NCBI GenBank assembly: GCA_025935595.1 | Contig: JAICUZ010000166.1 | Location: 1 to 6,164 of the forward strand | DNA from: Burkholderiales bacterium | GTDB lineage: Bacteria; Actinomycetota; Thermoleophilia; Gaiellales; Gaiellaceae | Direction: 5' to 3' | Length of the DNA: 6,164 bases | Part shown: one piece after another, positions 4,616 to 6,164 of the stretch | Layout: every line of letters starts with the position of its first letter | Numbering within the stretch: the stretch's first letter is position 1 | Notes under the pieces: model-generated | Seen by the model: only the letters and a program-made list of their open reading frames with translations | Told to the model about the DNA's origin: nothing | The model's database searches: none | Translations under genes and position numbers: made by a program

Positions 4616-5527
4616 ATGGAAGGGATGGCGACAACCGCCCCCGCCGCGGCGCGGGGGCGGAGCCGCCTTCGAGGCGGTGCGCGCCTCGCGCAGTACGCGG
4701 GCTTCCTGCCCGCGCTGGTGCTCTTCGGCGCGTTCTTCGCGCTGCCGCTCGGCCTGATCGTCGCCTACAGCTTCTGGGAGACGATCGACTACAACGTCGT
4801 CCACCACTGGACGCTCGACAACTACCGCTACTTCTTCAGCGTCTCGACCTACATCCACACGATGTGGGCGACGGTGTGGGTGTCGACCCTCGCCACGGCG
4901 CTGACGATCGGGCTCGCGTTCCCGTTTACGTACTGGCTCGTGCGGTACGTGCGCCGCGGCGCCCTGCAGCGCTTGCTGCTCGTGCTCGTGATCCTCCCGT
5001 TCTGGACGAGCTACCTGCTCCGCGTCTACTCGTGGCTGAACATCCTCGGCGACGGCGGCGCGATCAACCGGTTCCTGCAGTGGACGCACTTGACCGACCA
5101 TCCGCTGTCGTTCTTCCTCTATGACCGGCCCGCGGTGATCCTCGTGCTGGTCTACCTCTACTTCCCGTTCGCGGTGCTGACGCTCTACGCGTCGCTCGAG
5201 CGCTTCGACTGGGACCAGTTCAAGGCGGCGATGGACCTCGGTGCGACGCCGCGGACGGCGATCACTCGCATCCTCCTGCCGCAGATCCGGCCGGGCATCA
5301 CGACCGCGGTCATCTTCGTCTTCATCCCGATCCTCGGCGAGTACCTTGCGCCGCAGCTCGTCGGCGGGCAGCGCGGGGTGATGATCGGGAACCTGATCGT
5401 CAACTTCTTCACGGGCGCGCAGTACACGCGCGGTGCCGCGGCTGCCTTGCTGATCGCCGCGTTGATCGTCGTCCTGCTGGTCGTGTTCCGGCGCTCGCTC
5501 GAGGTGGAGGACGCCTACCGTGCGTGA
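4616..5527 (+). CDS. ABC transporter permease, PotB-like
   Basis: This 303-residue inner-membrane permease has about six transmembrane segments: TM1 near 28-51, then near 82-108, 117-141, 172-192, 231-250 and 273-291. LPFWTSYLLRVYSWLNILGD (127-146) is a hallmark of PotB-type permeases. The cytoplasmic EAA loop, which docks on the ATPase, is at about 203-232 (KAAMDLGATPRTAITRILLP, then QIRPGI). The ATG at 4616 follows the binding-protein stop by five bases; a second ATG at 4625 (codon 4) is equally possible. GGAAGGG at 4618-4624 is too close to the second ATG to be a proper RBS, and AGGTG near 4596-4600 is rather far from the first, so translational coupling is likely. Codons 7-21 are low-complexity (Ala/Arg/Gly) and encode two strong RNA hairpins. 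The 3' end overlaps the next permease by eight bases. Confidence 0.9.
   Translation: MEGMATTAPAAARGRSRLRGGARLAQYAGFLPALVLFGAFFALPLGLIVAYSFWETIDYNVVHHWTLDNYRYFFSVSTYIHTMWATVWVSTLATALTIGLAFPFTYWLVRYVRRGALQRLLLVLVILPFWTSYLLRVYSWLNILGDGGAINRFLQWTHLTDHPLSFFLYDRPAVILVLVYLYFPFAVLTLYASLERFDWDQFKAAMDLGATPRTAITRILLPQIRPGITTAVIFVFIPILGEYLAPQLVGGQRGVMIGNLIVNFFTGAQYTRGAAAALLIAALIVVLLVVFRRSLEVEDAYRA
4635..4677 (+). repeat. Two consecutive GC-rich hairpins in the start of the PotB-like gene
   Basis: CCGCCCCCGC (4635-4644) and GCGGGGGCGG (4651-4660) form a perfect 10-bp stem with a six-base loop. Two bases later CCGCCT (4663-4668) and AGGCGG (4672-4677) form a 6-bp stem with a TCG loop. Both lie 10-60 bases after the candidate start codons and just downstream of the binding-protein gene. 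No U-run follows, so they are not an intrinsic terminator. They could protect the upstream mRNA from 3' decay or slow translation of the permease. Confidence 0.6.
5506..5510 (+). promoter_or_regulatory. Ribosome binding site of the PotC-like gene
   Basis: GGAGG ends nine bases before the GTG at 5520-5522, inside the last codons of the PotB-like gene. It supports this GTG over the out-of-frame GTG at 5524. Confidence 0.55.
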
Positions 5528-6164
5528 GTTCGAGGTCGTCTCGCCGCGCGCGCGGCTCGTCAGGATCCTGCTCGGATCCTGGGCGGTCGTCATCTACATC
5601 TTCCTGTTCGCGCCGATCCTCACGCTCGTCGTGTTCAGCTTCAACGCGAACCAGTACGGCACGTTCCCGTTCACCGGCTGGACGATGCACTGGTACGGGC
5701 AGGTCTTCCACGACTACCAGATCAAGGACGCGCTCTTCACGACGCTGCGCATCTCGGCGGAGGTGACGGCGATCGCGACGTTCGTCGGCACGGCGGCGGC
5801 GTTCCCGCTCGTCCGGTCGCGGCTCCCGTTCCGGAGCGGGATCCGGATCGGGATGACGCTGCCGATCATGATCCCGGGCCTCCTGATCGGCGTCAGCCTG
5901 CTCGTCCTCCTCACGGACGTGTTCCACCTGCAGCTGAACGAGCAGACGGCGGTGATCGGCCAGGCGGTCTACACGACGCCGTTCGTCGTGCTGCTCGTCG
6001 CGGCGAGGCTGCAGGGGTTCGATCCGGCGCTCGAGCGCGCCGCGTCCGACCTCGGCGCGAACACCTACCGCCGCCTGCGCTACGTCGTGCTGCCGCTGAT
6101 CATGCCGGCGATCTTCGCGGGCGCGCTCTTCGCGTTCACGCTCTCGCTCGACGAGTTCATCATC
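5520..6164 (+). CDS. ABC transporter permease, PotC-like (3' end cut by the window)
   Basis: An open frame from GTG 5520 to the right edge gives 215 codons with no stop. The product starts MREFEVVSPRARLVRILLGS. A first membrane segment spans about 20-40 and ends in VVFSFN (37-42), followed by FTGWTMHWY (51-59); SFN plus an FTGxT-WY stretch is typical of PotC-type permeases. Further membrane segments lie around 84-100, 112-137 and 146-166. The EAA loop begins at E172 (ERAASDLGANTYRRLRYVVL, then PLIMPA). The last visible residues, SLDEFII, match the family motif after the loop (S-DEF). Family members are usually 260-280 residues, so roughly 50-60 are missing. The gene overlaps the PotB-like gene by eight bases, which implies translational coupling. 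Only 3 of 215 codons end in A or T. Confidence 0.9.
   Translation, partial: MREFEVVSPRARLVRILLGSWAVVIYIFLFAPILTLVVFSFNANQYGTFPFTGWTMHWYGQVFHDYQIKDALFTTLRISAEVTAIATFVGTAAAFPLVRSRLPFRSGIRIGMTLPIMIPGLLIGVSLLVLLTDVFHLQLNEQTAVIGQAVYTTPFVVLLVAARLQGFDPALERAASDLGANTYRRLRYVVLPLIMPAIFAGALFAFTLSLDEFII

Noticed and set aside
3492..4634. Minus-strand open frame (380 codons) opposite the binding-protein gene
   Set aside because: It mirrors a plus-strand gene with clear PotD-like motifs; the product is a repetitive Arg/Val/Leu/Glu mixture typical of antisense frames in high-GC DNA.
5563..5581. Short direct repeat GGATCCTG (5563-5570 and 5574-5581)
   Set aside because: It is eight bases within coding sequence for ordinary residues of the permease N-terminus; expected by chance in such DNA.
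4514..5593. Minus-strand open frame (359 codons) opposite the PotB-like permease
   Set aside because: It is a highly charged antisense shadow without recognisable domains; the plus strand encodes an unmistakable permease.
5524..5766. Plus-strand open frame starting at GTG 5524
   Set aside because: It is an Arg/Ser-rich shadow; the frame from GTG 5520 encodes the PotC-like permease.
1..6164. tRNA, rRNA, riboswitch or origin of replication
   Set aside because: No cloverleaf, conserved rRNA stretch, known riboswitch core or DnaA-box cluster was recognised on either strand by reading; a covariance-model search was not possible.

Overview
The window is GC-rich bacterial DNA with very strong G/C preference at third codon positions and frequent GTG/TTG starts. 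It suggests a high-GC actinobacterium. The style of the binding-protein signal peptide and of the partial XRE gene reminds me of Thermoleophilia/Gaiellales-type genomes, but that is an impression, not a proof.

Layout. (1) 1-228, minus strand: the N-terminal 76 codons of a small XRE/MbcA/ParS-like (antitoxin-type) protein running off the left edge. It has its own RBS and a plausible extended -10 promoter with CTGTG direct repeats. (2) 308-343: a striking double palindrome, two tandem GGTGTCWGACACC units that together make a perfect 13-bp stem, just beyond the end of the next gene. (3) 359-1360, minus strand: a Gfo/Idh/MocA-family NAD(P)-dependent oxidoreductase of the inositol-dehydrogenase type. 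(4) 1361-1408: a compact divergent control region with two abutting 12-bp LacI-type operators (consensus GCAAYCGYTTGC). (5) 1393-2421, plus strand: a LacI-family repressor, followed without a gap by a complete polyamine/opine-type ABC importer: ATPase (PotA-like, 2418-3512), secreted binding protein (PotD-like, 3513-4610), first permease (PotB-like, 4616-5527) and second permease (PotC-like, from 5520, cut by the right edge).

How it works together (inference): an extracellular amine-like compound is captured by the PotD-like protein and imported by the PotA/B/C-like complex. The divergently transcribed dehydrogenase would oxidise it or a product of it. The LacI-type protein would sense a pathway compound and control both directions, and itself, through the paired operators. 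Combining a polyamine-type importer with a cyclitol/sugar-type dehydrogenase and a LacI repressor is not a classical polyamine locus. Deviating residues in the binding protein and repressor ligand sites point the same way, so the substrate may be an amino-sugar, aminocyclitol or opine-like compound. This cannot be settled from sequence alone.

The XRE gene differs sharply from the rest in codon use (22 of 76 third positions are A/T, against 3 of 215 in the last permease). The palindrome therefore sits close to a compositional boundary.
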